Shown here in pieces: positions 34,813 through 43,130 of a stretch of DNA of 64,000 nt. The stretch lies in assembly GCF_013407855.1 (NCBI RefSeq), contig NZ_JACBZH010000001.1, forward strand, positions 4,836,001 to 4,900,000, given 5' to 3'. Numbering within the stretch: the first letter of the stretch is position 1; each line of letters begins with the position of its first letter. The DNA comes from Actinopolymorpha rutila (GTDB lineage Bacteria; Actinomycetota; Actinomycetes; Propionibacteriales; Actinopolymorphaceae). The translations under genes were made by a program, and so were the position numbers. The notes under the pieces are model-generated. The model saw nothing but the letters and a program-made list of their open reading frames with translations, made no database searches and had not been told where the DNA came from.

Positions 34813-35958
34813 ATGAACGCGCGCACCACGCTGGACGGTGAGTTCGAGTCGGCGTTCGACGGCTCGGCGGCCGGCATCTGGGCGGCACCCGGGCGGGTCA
34901 ACCTGATCGGGGAGCACACCGACTACAACGACGGGTACGTCCTTCCGCTGGCGCTGCCCCAGGGCGTGGCGGCCGCCGCCGCGACCCGCTCCGACGGCCT
35001 GGTGCGGATGGCGTCCCGGCAGGCCGACGGCCGGGTGGAGGTCCGCCTGGACGCGCTGAAGCCGGGCGCGGTGGACGGCTGGGCCGCCTACGTCGCGGGC
35101 ATGGTGTGGTCGCTGCGCGAGGCCGGGCACGACGTCGGCGGGCTGGACATCCTGGTCGACGGTGACGTACCCCTCGGCGCCGGCCTGTCCTCCTCCGCCG
35201 CGCTGGAGTGCGCGACCGCGATCGCGGTGTCCGACCTGTACGGCCTGAAGATCGACCGGACCACCCTGGCCGGGCTGGCCCAGCGCGCGGAGAACGACTT
35301 CGTGGGCATGCCGTGCGGGATCATGGACCAGTCCGCGTCGCTGCTGTGCACCCGCGAACACCTGCTGTTCCTGGACACCCGCACCCTGGGAACCGAGCAG
35401 GTGCCGTTCGACCTCGGCGCGCACGGGCTGGCGCTGCTGGTCGTGGACACCCGCGCGCCGCACCGGCTGGTCGACGGGGAGTACGCCGCCCGCCGGCGCA
35501 CCTGCGAGGAGGCCGCGGCGAAGCTCGGCGTCCGCGCCCTGCGCGACGTCGAGGGCCTGCAGGCCGCGATGGACCAGCTGTCCGACACCGTGGTGGCGCG
35601 GCGGGTACGCCACGTCGTCACCGAGAACGCCCGCGTCCTCGCCACGGTGGAGCGGCTGCGCACCGGCAGCCCCCGCGACATCGGCCCGCTGCTCACCGCC
35701 TCGCACGAGTCGCTGCGCGACGACTACGAGGTGACCGTGCCCGAGCTGGACAAGGCCGTCGAGGCGGCCCTGGACGCCGGGGCGCTGGGGGCACGGATGA
35801 CCGGCGGCGGGTTCGGCGGCTGTGTGATCGCGCTGGTCGACGCCGACGCCGCGGACACGGTCGCCGGCCGGGTGACGGAGGCTTTCGCGGCCGCGGGATT
35901 CAACGCACCGTCGTCGTTCATGGCCCAGCCCAGCCAGGGTGCCCGGCGGATCCGCTGA
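34813..35958 (+). CDS. galK: galactokinase
   Basis: A 381-residue GHMP kinase that phosphorylates galactose at C1. The galactokinase signature GRVNLIGEHTDYNDGYVLP, the ATP-binding PLGAGLSSSAALE and the third motif GGGFGGCVIAL are all present. ATG 34813. It is the third gene of galTEK and is followed after only 11 bp by a formylglycine-generating enzyme, implying a shared transcript. Confidence 0.96.
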   Translation: MNARTTLDGEFESAFDGSAAGIWAAPGRVNLIGEHTDYNDGYVLPLALPQGVAAAAATRSDGLVRMASRQADGRVEVRLDALKPGAVDGWAAYVAGMVWSLREAGHDVGGLDILVDGDVPLGAGLSSSAALECATAIAVSDLYGLKIDRTTLAGLAQRAENDFVGMPCGIMDQSASLLCTREHLLFLDTRTLGTEQVPFDLGAHGLALLVVDTRAPHRLVDGEYAARRRTCEEAAAKLGVRALRDVEGLQAAMDQLSDTVVARRVRHVVTENARVLATVERLRTGSPRDIGPLLTASHESLRDDYEVTVPELDKAVEAALDAGALGARMTGGGFGGCVIALVDADAADTVAGRVTEAFAAAGFNAPSSFMAQPSQGARRIR

Positions 35959-35969
35959 ACGGAGCGCCG

Positions 35970-36974
35970 ATGTCGAGCTGCTGCAGTCCCTCCGCCGGCC
36001 ACGAACCTTCCGCCGGCCACGGCCTCTCCACTGGCCACGGTTCCCCCGCCGGCACGGCGTACGAGCTGCCCTTCGAGGTGCCCACCCGCGACCCGCGCGA
36101 GGTGGCCCGCGGGATGGTCTCGCTGCCGGCGGGTGAGTTCGCGATGGGCGGCGCCGACGAGGACGCCTTCCCCGACGACGGCGAGGGCCCGGTCCGCCAG
36201 GTGCGGGTGTCGGCATTCCGGCTGGACGAGACCGCGGTCACCAACCGCCAGTTCGGCGCGTTCGTCAAGGCCACCGGCTACGTCACCGAGGCCGAGCGCT
36301 TCGGCTGGTCGTTCGTCTTCCACCTGTTCGTCGGGCCGGGGCAGCGCGCCCACGTCAAGGACGCCAGCGTGCCGGGCGCCCCGTGGTGGCTGGCGGTGGA
36401 GGGCGCGACCTGGCGTACGCCCGAAGGTCCCGGCAGCGACGTCCGGACCCGCCCACAGCACCCGGTGGTGCACGTGTCCTGGCGCGACGCGTTCGCCTAC
36501 GCCCGCTGGGCCGGCAAGCGGCTGCCGACCGAGGCCGAGTGGGAGTACGCCGCCCGGGGCGGGCTCGCCCGCGCGCGCTACGCCTGGGGCGACGAACTCA
36601 CCCCACGGGGCCGCTGGCGGTGCAACATCTGGCAGGGCCGCTTCCCGCGGGTGGACACCGCCGAGGACGGCCACACCGGGACCGCGCCGGTGAAGTCGTA
36701 CGCCCCGAACGGTTTCGGACTGTACGAAGTGGCCGGCAACGTCTGGGAGTGGTGCGCGGACTGGTGGAGCACCAGCTGGCACGCCCAGGAGCGGCCGGAG
36801 ACGCGGGACGACCCGGCGGGGCCGCCGGGGGGCGACACCCGGGTGATGCGCGGCGGCAGCTACCTGTGCCACGCGTCCTACTGCAACCGCTACCGCGTCG
36901 CGGCCCGTACCAGCAACACCCCGGACAGCTCCAGCGGCAACCTCGGTTTCCGCTGCGCGGCGGACCTACCCTGA
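35970..36974 (+). CDS. formylglycine-generating enzyme (aerobic sulfatase-maturating)
   Basis: A 334-residue FGE-sulfatase-domain protein. It oxidises the Cys of a CxPxR motif in sulfatases to formylglycine using O2 and a copper cofactor. The copper/catalytic pair is Cys300 and Cys305 in GGSYLCHASYCNRYR, spaced as in characterised FGEs. GKRLPTEAEWEYAARGG and GNVWEWCADWW are typical. The first 30 residues are unusual: SSCCSPSAGHEPSAGHG with three SAGH/STGH-type repeats, rich in Cys and His, before the domain starts near residue 40. It starts 11 bp after galK, so it is probably expressed with the gal genes. No sulfatase with a CxPxR motif is visible in the window. Confidence 0.92.
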   Translation: MSSCCSPSAGHEPSAGHGLSTGHGSPAGTAYELPFEVPTRDPREVARGMVSLPAGEFAMGGADEDAFPDDGEGPVRQVRVSAFRLDETAVTNRQFGAFVKATGYVTEAERFGWSFVFHLFVGPGQRAHVKDASVPGAPWWLAVEGATWRTPEGPGSDVRTRPQHPVVHVSWRDAFAYARWAGKRLPTEAEWEYAARGGLARARYAWGDELTPRGRWRCNIWQGRFPRVDTAEDGHTGTAPVKSYAPNGFGLYEVAGNVWEWCADWWSTSWHAQERPETRDDPAGPPGGDTRVMRGGSYLCHASYCNRYRVAARTSNTPDSSSGNLGFRCAADLP

Positions 36975-37036
36975 TCCAAGGCCCCGACGCGAAGTCTCTT
37001 GCCCTCAGCAGCTCGCCGAGAATCCAGGAGCAGACC

Positions 37037-37927
37037 ATGCCGGACACGCCGAGTCCCTCCGCCAGCTCCTCCGCTCGCCGCGCCGTCGTCTTCGGGATGG
37101 ACGGCGTCCGCTTCGACGTCCTGCGGCGCGCCCACACGCCACACCTGGACGCCATCGCGGCCGACGGTTTCCTCGCCCCGATCCAGGTGGATCCCAGTGG
37201 ACCCACCATCTCCGGGCCCGTGTGGGCGACGGTGGCGACCGGCGTCCTCCCACCGGTGCACCGGATCTTCGACAACAACCTCCACGGCAACCGCCTGGCC
37301 GCCCATCCGAACTTCCTGACCCGGGTCGAACACGCCCGCCCGGGAGCGCGCACGTTCGCGCTCGCCGACTGGCCGCCGCTGGTGAGTACGGACCACGGCG
37401 GCCCGGTCTTCCCCGGCGGCCGGCTGATCCCGCCCGGCGGCACCGAACACCACGGCCTGGCGACCTGGGAGCAGTGCGAGGACGAGCTCGCCGACGACGC
37501 GGTCGAGGTGCTCGGCTCCCAGGACGTGCACGCGGCGTTCGTCTACTTCGTCGGGCCGGACGCGGTCGCCCACGAACTCGGCGTCGGCCCGGAGTACGTC
37601 CACGCGATCGAGGCCACCGACGCCCGGATGGGCCGGATCCTCGCCGCGATCCGGGCCCGGGCCACGGCCGCGGCCGCGGCCGAGGAGTGGACGGTCGTCG
37701 TGGTGACCGACCACGGGCACCGTGACGAGGGTGGTCACGGCGGCGACTCCGCCGAGGAACGGACCGCCTGGATCGCCGCGTCCGGCCCCACGGTCCCGGC
37801 CGCACCACCGGAGGGGCTCGCGCACGCCGACATCCACCCGCACGTGCTGACCGCGCTGGGCATCGACCTCGATCCGTCGTGGGGTCTGTCCGGCCGGCCG
37901 TTCGACGTCGACGTCCAACCCGCCTGA
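37037..37927 (+). CDS. alkaline-phosphatase-superfamily hydrolase (phosphodiesterase/pyrophosphatase-like)
   Basis: A 296-residue protein. ATG 37037 follows CAGGAG. The metal-binding FGMDGVR (Asp22) and VVTDHGHRDEGGHGG are the two signature regions of the nucleotide pyrophosphatase/phosphodiesterase branch. The nucleophile loop reads PTISGPVWATVATG, with Ser59 in the place where phosphodiesterases have Thr and sulfatases have the formylglycine Cys; the sulfatase Arg is Trp here. I therefore expect a phosphate ester or diester hydrolase, not an FGE substrate, despite the adjacent FGE gene. There is no signal peptide, so it is cytoplasmic. The substrate is unknown. Confidence 0.8.
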   Translation: MPDTPSPSASSSARRAVVFGMDGVRFDVLRRAHTPHLDAIAADGFLAPIQVDPSGPTISGPVWATVATGVLPPVHRIFDNNLHGNRLAAHPNFLTRVEHARPGARTFALADWPPLVSTDHGGPVFPGGRLIPPGGTEHHGLATWEQCEDELADDAVEVLGSQDVHAAFVYFVGPDAVAHELGVGPEYVHAIEATDARMGRILAAIRARATAAAAAEEWTVVVVTDHGHRDEGGHGGDSAEERTAWIAASGPTVPAAPPEGLAHADIHPHVLTALGIDLDPSWGLSGRPFDVDVQPA

Positions 37928-37955
37928 GTACGCCCGGCGCGAAGCCTGGGCGGTG

Positions 37956-37973
37956 ATTCTTCCACGGAAGAAT
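37956..37973. promoter_or_regulatory. 18-bp palindrome upstream of the enolase-superfamily gene
   Basis: A perfect inverted repeat, ATTCTTCC-AC-GGAAGAAT, lies 116 bp before the ATG at 38089. It is AT-rich in a very GC-rich background, which favours a protein-binding site over chance. The symmetry suits a dimeric repressor. No regulator gene is adjacent. Confidence 0.5.
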
Positions 37974-38088
37974 GCCACGCGGCGGAACAACAGCGGGACG
38001 GCGCCGGCCGCCGGTGCCGCCGAGGTCGGCCGTCCGGACCGGGACGAGTGACTTCCGCGTGACCGCCCTCGTCGGCTCGAATGGCCCG

Positions 38089-39180
38089 ATGAGGATCGAG
38101 ACCATCGAGACGTTCCTGGCCGACCAGATCGCGATCGTCCGCATCCGTACCGACGACGGAGCGGAGGGCATCGGGCAGACGTCACCGTTCCGGCCGGGTC
38201 TGTCCGTACGCCTGCTGCACGAAATGGCCGCGCCGCACTTCCTCGGCCAGGACCCGTGGGACCTCGAGGCGCTGGTGGAGCGCTGCCTGCGCAAGGAGTA
38301 CAAGTTCCCTTCGACGTTCCTGTACCGCGCGCTCTGCGGCATCGACACCGCGCTGTGGGACCTGCTCGGCAAGGTGACCGGCCAGCCGGTGTACAAGCTG
38401 CTCGGCGGCCAGGTGCGCGACTTCGTACCGATGTACGCGTCCAGCATGAGCCGGTCGATCACGCCCGAGGCCGAGGCCGAGCGGCTGGCCGCGCTGCGCG
38501 AGGAGTACGGCTTCGCCGCCGCCAAGGTCCGGGTCGGCGACGTGATGGGCGCGGACCGGGACGCCTCGCCCGGCCGGACCGAGAAGCTCATCCCCCACAT
38601 CCGTGCGGCCATGGGCGACGACTTCACCATTCACGCCGACGCCAACAGCGGGTTCTCGGTGTCCCGCGCGATCCGGGTCGGCCGGATCCTGGAGGACAAC
38701 GGATACGGCCACTTCGAGGAGCCCTGCCCGTATCCCCTGCTGGAGAACACCGCGCAGGTCGCCGCGGCACTCGACATCCCGGTGGCCGGCGGTGAGCAGG
38801 ACAACTCGCTGGGGCAGTTCCGGCGGATGATCGAGTCGCACGCGGTCGACATCGTGCAGCCCGACATCGGTTACATCGGCGGCGTCGCCCGTGCCCGCCG
38901 GGTGGCCCGGATGGCCGAGGACGCGGGGATTCCGTGTACGCCGCACTGCTCGAACACCTCGATGCTGCAGGTGTTCACGCTTCACCTCGCCGCGTCAATG
39001 CCGGCTTGTCACCAGTTCCACGAGTGGGGCATCGAGGACACACCGTGGACGCGCGGCGTCTACGAACCCGCACTCCGCTTGGAGAACGGTGGCGTCAAGG
39101 TGTCGGACGCGCCGGGCTGGGGCGTGGAGATCACGCCGGAGTTCCTCCGCGACGCGCACCGCGAAGAGTCGAGCAGCTAA
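38089..39180 (+). CDS. mandelate racemase/muconate lactonizing enzyme family protein
   Basis: A 363-residue enolase-superfamily enzyme, probably a sugar-acid dehydratase. Metal ligands Asp184 (HADAN), Glu210 (FEEP) and Glu236 (GGEQ), and the general-base dyad Asp259 (QPDIG) and His286 (TPHC), have the same relative spacing as in mandelate racemase. The other base side reads Lys146-x-Arg148 (AKVRVG). ATG 38089 gives the usual N-terminus (MRIETIETF); a GTG ten codons earlier is possible. Lying after gal genes and FGE, a galactose-derived acid is an attractive but unproven substrate. Confidence 0.88.
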   Translation: MRIETIETFLADQIAIVRIRTDDGAEGIGQTSPFRPGLSVRLLHEMAAPHFLGQDPWDLEALVERCLRKEYKFPSTFLYRALCGIDTALWDLLGKVTGQPVYKLLGGQVRDFVPMYASSMSRSITPEAEAERLAALREEYGFAAAKVRVGDVMGADRDASPGRTEKLIPHIRAAMGDDFTIHADANSGFSVSRAIRVGRILEDNGYGHFEEPCPYPLLENTAQVAAALDIPVAGGEQDNSLGQFRRMIESHAVDIVQPDIGYIGGVARARRVARMAEDAGIPCTPHCSNTSMLQVFTLHLAASMPACHQFHEWGIEDTPWTRGVYEPALRLENGGVKVSDAPGWGVEITPEFLRDAHREESSS

Positions 39181-39213
39181 GGTTTCGCGACACCTGAGCG
39201 AGCGGCACCGCGG

Positions 39214-39378
39214 TCACTGCTTGTCGATCAGCCCACGCAACCACACGGCGGCGGACTCGATGTCGCCGTACGACAAGACGGCCCACGAGGCGACCCAGGA
39301 GACGACGTCGCCCACCCGGCCGGAGCGAACCGGCCCAGGTGGGCGACGAACGTGCGTACGACCTGGCGAAGATGAGCC
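39214..39378 (-). pseudogene. possible remnant of a C-terminal coding fragment
   Basis: Between the enolase-superfamily gene and icd the minus strand ends in a protein-like frame (DIESAAVWLRGLIDKQ, then TGA at 39214). A neighbouring frame upstream also reads protein-like (HLRQVVRTFVAHLGRFAPAG). Joining them needs one frameshift near 39305-39320. No start is possible because icd coding sequence abuts. I read this as a decayed gene end, at low confidence; chance coding-like GC bias is the alternative. Confidence 0.3.
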
Positions 39379-40599
39379 CTACTGCTTGGCCACCTTGGCC
39401 GACAGCGTCTCGGCCAGCGCGGCCAGGAAGTCGTCGGTGCTGAGCCACTCGGTGTCGTCACCGACCAGCAGCGCGAGGTCCTTGGTCATCTTGCCGGCCT
39501 CGACGGTCTCCACGCAGGCCTGCTCCAGCGTCTTCGCGAACTCCGTCACCTCCGGCGTGCCGTCCAGCTTGCCGCGGTGGGCCAGGCCCCGGGTCCAGGC
39601 GAAGATCGACGCGATCGGGTTCGTCGACGTCTTCTGGCCCTTCTGCCACTGCCGGAAGTGCCGCGTCACCGTGCCGTGCGCCGCCTCGGCCTCGACCGTC
39701 CGACCGTCCGGCGTCATCAGCACGCTGGTCATCAGGCCGAGCGAGCCGAAGCCCTGCGCGACGGTGTCGGACTGCACGTCACCGTCGTAGTTCTTGGCCG
39801 CCCAGACGAAGCCGCCCTCCCACTTCAGGGCCTGCGCCACCATGTCGTCGATCAGCCGGTGCTCGTAGGTGATGCCGGCCTCTTCGAACTTGCCCTTGAA
39901 CTCCGTCTCGAAGACCTCGGCGAACAGGTCCTTGAAACGGCCGTCGTAGGCCTTGAGGATGGTGTTCTTCGTGGAGAGGTAGACCGGGTAGCCGCGCTGC
40001 AGGCCGTAGTTCAACGAGGCCCGGGCGAAGTCGCGGATGGAGTCGTCGTAGTTGTACATCGCCATCGCGACGCCGCCGCCGGGGTACTCCGCGACCTCGA
40101 ACTCCATCGGCTGGCTGCCGTCGGTCGGGGTGTAGGTCACGGTGAGCTTGCCCGGACCCGGCACCACGAAGTCGGTGGCCTTGTACTGGTCGCCGTGGGC
40201 GTGCCGGCCGATGATGATCGGCTTGGTCCAGCCCGGCACCAGGCGGGGAACGTTGTCGATGATGATCGGCTCGCGGAAGACCACGCCGCCGAGGATGTTG
40301 CGGATCGTGCCGTTCGGCGAACGCCACATCTTCTTCAGGCCGAACTCCTCGACCCGCGCCTCGTCCGGGGTGATCGTGGCGCACTTGACGCCCACGCCGT
40401 GCTGCTTGATCGCGTTCGCGGCGTCGATCGTCACCTGGTCGTCGGTGGCGTCGCGGTGCTCGATGCCGAGGTCGTAGTAGTCGAGCTGGAGGTCGACATA
40501 GGGCAGCAACAGCTGCTCCTTGATGTCCTTCCAGATGACCCGGGTCATCTCGTCGCCGTCAAGCTCGACGATCGGGTTCTTCACGCTGATCTTTGACAA
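39379..40599 (-). CDS. icd: NADP-dependent isocitrate dehydrogenase (eukaryote-like dimeric type)
   Basis: A 406-residue TCA-cycle enzyme converting isocitrate to 2-oxoglutarate with NADPH production. It starts VKNPIVELDGDEMTRVIW, the hallmark of the homodimeric type II family also found in eukaryotes. The substrate-binding SPNGTIRN and the metal region YDGDVQSDTVAQGFGSLG are intact. The TTG start at 40599 follows GGAGGAG with good spacing; a longer frame to 40641 lacks support. It lies 72 bp downstream of mdh on the same strand. Confidence 0.94.
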   Translation of the reverse strand: MSKISVKNPIVELDGDEMTRVIWKDIKEQLLLPYVDLQLDYYDLGIEHRDATDDQVTIDAANAIKQHGVGVKCATITPDEARVEEFGLKKMWRSPNGTIRNILGGVVFREPIIIDNVPRLVPGWTKPIIIGRHAHGDQYKATDFVVPGPGKLTVTYTPTDGSQPMEFEVAEYPGGGVAMAMYNYDDSIRDFARASLNYGLQRGYPVYLSTKNTILKAYDGRFKDLFAEVFETEFKGKFEEAGITYEHRLIDDMVAQALKWEGGFVWAAKNYDGDVQSDTVAQGFGSLGLMTSVLMTPDGRTVEAEAAHGTVTRHFRQWQKGQKTSTNPIASIFAWTRGLAHRGKLDGTPEVTEFAKTLEQACVETVEAGKMTKDLALLVGDDTEWLSTDDFLAALAETLSAKVAKQ

Positions 40600-40671
40600 A
40601 GGGGGCTCCTCCGGCCAGGACGTGGATCGGGGTGGGGGCAACCCCGCCGGCCACCCACGTCAAGGGTGGGG

Positions 40672-41640
40672 TTAGAGGTTCTGGACGTCGGACTGCTTGC
40701 TGCGGACGGCTTCCGCCGCCTCCTTCAGCGCGGCCAGCTCGCTGTCGGTGAGATCGGTCTCGACGACCTTGCGTACGCCGGTCCTGCCGAGCTCGGCGAG
40801 GACGCCGAGGTAGACGCCGTCGATGCCGTACTCACCGTCGACCCACGCGCACACTGGCATGACAGCTCCGGAGTCCTCCGCGATCGCCTTGGCCATCCGG
40901 GCCGCCGCGGCCGAGGGTGCGAAGTAGGCCGAGCCGGTCTTGAGCAGGCCGACGACCTCCGCCCCGCCGTTGCGGGTGCGCTTCACGAGCGCCTCGATGT
41001 CCTCGGCGGACAGCAGCTCGGTCAGCGGCCTGGTGGAGCCGTCGACCTCGACGGTGCACTTGCTCGGGACCGGCACCATCGTCTCGCCGTGCGAGCCGAG
41101 GGTCAGCGTGGTGACGGCGCCCACCGGGACGCCGAGCTTCTCCGCCACGCTGTTGGTGAACCGCGCGGTGTCGAGCATGCCGGCCTGGCCGAGCACGCGG
41201 TTACGCGGGAACTGCGTGGCCAGCTGGGCCAGCGCCGTCATCTCGTCCAGCGGGTTGGACACCACGACGACCACCGCGTTGGGCGCGTGCTTGGCGACGC
41301 TCTCGGCGACCTGCCGGACGATCTTGGCATTGGTCTCGATCAGGTCCATCCGGCTCATGCCGGGCTTGCGCGGCAGTCCGGCGGTGATGATCACGATGTC
41401 GGAGCCGGCGATCGCCTCGTAGCCCTCGCCGTTACGGCCCGTCGTCTGGCCGGTCACCTTGGTCTCGAAGCCCTCGACCGCGCGGGACTGGTTGATGTCG
41501 AGCGCCAGCCCCTCGGGCCGGCCTTCGAGAATGTCGGTGAGGACGACCTCGTCGAAGATGTCGTACTCGGCGAGTCGCTGCGCGGTCGTCGACCCGTAGA
41601 AACCCGCACCGACGACAGCGACCTTGCCGTTACGCGCCAT
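40672..41640 (-). CDS. mdh: malate dehydrogenase (LDH-like type)
   Basis: A 322-residue NAD-dependent malate dehydrogenase of the lactate-dehydrogenase-like branch. The Rossmann motif is VVGAGFYGSTTAQ, with an Asp (VLTDILEG) favouring NAD. The substrate-binding GLPRKPGMSRMDL and the catalytic His in LGSHGETMVP are present. ATG 41640. It precedes icd and may share its transcript. A palindromic element lies about 75-100 bp upstream. Confidence 0.93.
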   Translation of the reverse strand: MARNGKVAVVGAGFYGSTTAQRLAEYDIFDEVVLTDILEGRPEGLALDINQSRAVEGFETKVTGQTTGRNGEGYEAIAGSDIVIITAGLPRKPGMSRMDLIETNAKIVRQVAESVAKHAPNAVVVVVSNPLDEMTALAQLATQFPRNRVLGQAGMLDTARFTNSVAEKLGVPVGAVTTLTLGSHGETMVPVPSKCTVEVDGSTRPLTELLSAEDIEALVKRTRNGGAEVVGLLKTGSAYFAPSAAAARMAKAIAEDSGAVMPVCAWVDGEYGIDGVYLGVLAELGRTGVRKVVETDLTDSELAALKEAAEAVRSKQSDVQNL

Positions 41641-41715
41641 GTGTGCTCGCCTCCTGGAAATGCCGCCCGGATGTGCGGCGCTCGGACTCAGCGTTCTCGG
41701 CGTTCTCGGGAATTG

Positions 41716-41739
41716 TCTTGGCGTCGAGATACTTCTCGA
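41716..41739. promoter_or_regulatory. overlapping inverted repeats upstream of mdh
   Basis: TCTTGGCGTCGAGA (41716-41729) is a near-palindrome, and TCGAGA-TACT-TCTCGA (41724-41739) is a perfect 6-bp inverted repeat overlapping it. Together they lie 76-99 bp before the mdh start. The first resembles the TCTTGAxxTCAAGA-type sites I recall upstream of actinobacterial TCA-cycle genes, which is memory and not checked. They may bind a regulator of mdh and icd. Confidence 0.4.
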
Positions 41740-41787
41740 AGCCTAACCGAGCAACCGTCCCCACGGCTGTTCGGGGTCATTCGGGAG

Positions 41788-42204
41788 TCATCGGATGTCC
41801 GGCACGGCCAGCGCCAGCACCAAAGCCGCACCTCCCATGATCGCGAGCGTCACCACGTCGGTCATCCGGCTCCGCAGCACCAGCAGGCCGGCTCGCCTGG
41901 TGGTCAGCACCAACCGGAACACCGCCGCCAACAGGACCGAGCAGGCGAACAGTGCCGTACCGGGCCGGAAGTCGACCACCACCACGACCACCAGGGAGGC
42001 GACCACGCCGGCGAGAACCACCAGCAGCGGCCACTGCCGGCGCGGCCAGGGACGAATCGGCGGAAGTGGGCGGCCCCGTGGTCGACCCCAACGCTTCCAG
42101 AACGCCTGCCTGTCGGCGGGCGTTCCCCCGGCGGCCGGGACAGGGGACACCTGGGATGCCTGGGCTGCCGGCCGGGCCGCTTCCTCGCCTGGCTGGTCGA
42201 CCAT
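41788..42204 (-). CDS. DUF3017 membrane protein
   Basis: A 138-residue protein. ATG 42204 is chosen; a 26-residue upstream extension looks like chance. The first 50 residues are Pro/Ala/Gln-rich and cytoplasmic. Three hydrophobic segments follow (LLVVLAGVVASLVVVVVV, ALFACSVLLAAVFRL, VVTLAIMGGAALVLALAV), with the typical TTRRAGLLVLRSRMTD between the last two. DUF3017 genes usually sit by mdh and folD in actinobacteria; folD is not in this window. Function is unknown. Confidence 0.78.
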   Translation of the reverse strand: MVDQPGEEAARPAAQASQVSPVPAAGGTPADRQAFWKRWGRPRGRPLPPIRPWPRRQWPLLVVLAGVVASLVVVVVVDFRPGTALFACSVLLAAVFRLVLTTRRAGLLVLRSRMTDVVTLAIMGGAALVLALAVPDIR

Positions 42205-42345
42205 GACCGCCCTCCTGGGACTCCGCTGGGATTCCTCGCAGAACGGCAGGCTACTCGCCCCGGCTGCGACGGCTGCTCGCAACCGCCCGGCGTGGCCCGA
42301 ACGCCGCGGAACGCGGGGCGGCTCCGTGAGGGTCAGGGCACCTCG

Positions 42346-42975
42346 TCAGGGCACCTCGGAGACGAAGGAGGCGACGCTGGTGAGGAACGAGCCGAGGTAC
42401 GGCCGGAAGTCCCGGCGTACAGGCTCCGGCGTACCGGGCAGCTCCGACGGGTGCGGCAGGAGCGAGCACAGGGCCACGGACGTACGGCGACGGTGGACGG
42501 GGTTCTCCGGTACGGACGGGAGCACCCCGACCGGCACCTTCATCCCGCTGAGCTCACCCTCGGTGACCCCGCGCAGGACCTCGCCGGAGAGCAGGTCCTT
42601 GGCGATCCGGGGCGACGCGCCGAGTTCGGTCAGCTCCCGGCGGGTGCGTACGTCCACCACGGCCTCGCCGACCGTCGCGGGCCAGGCCAGGACCAGCCGG
42701 TCCACTCGGTCCGGACAGGTCAGCGCCAACCGGACGGCCACCGAGCAGCCGTTCGACCCGGCCACCACGCAGACCGGGCCCGGCGGCAGCAGCGGCACCA
42801 GGTGCTCGACCTCGGCAAGCCAGGAGCGCGCCCGTGGGAGGCGGTCGGGCACGAGCACGGGGAACCCCCGCTCCTCGAGGCCGGCGACGATCCCGGGCTC
42901 GCGCCAGAACCGCTCGGCGTTCATGTCGTCCCAGAGGCCGCCATGAACCAGCAGCAGTGTCGTCACCTTCCCCAC
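42346..42975 (-). CDS. alpha/beta hydrolase
   Basis: A 209-residue hydrolase with a GTG start at 42975. LLLVHGGLWDD provides the oxyanion-hole HGG and VVAGSNGCSVA the nucleophile elbow (AGSNG, Ser as nucleophile). The core is compact with no lid insertion. A catalytic His is expected near the C-terminus (CSLLPHPSEL) but is less certain. The substrate cannot be predicted. It lies between the DUF3017 gene and the frameshifted small membrane protein on the same strand. Confidence 0.72.
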   Translation of the reverse strand: MGKVTTLLLVHGGLWDDMNAERFWREPGIVAGLEERGFPVLVPDRLPRARSWLAEVEHLVPLLPPGPVCVVAGSNGCSVAVRLALTCPDRVDRLVLAWPATVGEAVVDVRTRRELTELGASPRIAKDLLSGEVLRGVTEGELSGMKVPVGVLPSVPENPVHRRRTSVALCSLLPHPSELPGTPEPVRRDFRPYLGSFLTSVASFVSEVP

Positions 42976-43094
42976 TCTGCCGACCTCACCCGGTCGGCGG
43001 CAACGCCGGGGCGCTGATGCACCGGATACCCCGGATACGCGGCCCGCGTGGGTCGTAGGTCCACTGCACCCTGTGTGAACTACGGGGGCGATGG

Positions 43095-43130
43095 GAGCTA
43101 GGCGAGCTACGCGGGCTACGCGAGCTATGC
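43095..43130 (-). repeat. 9-bp tandem repeat containing a reiterated stop triplet
   Basis: Four 9-bp units (43095-43103, 43104-43112, 43113-43121, 43122-43130) follow the pattern GRGCTAxGC. Each contains CTA, the complement of TAG, and the fourth carries the stop of the small membrane protein at 43125-43127. Confidence 0.85.
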
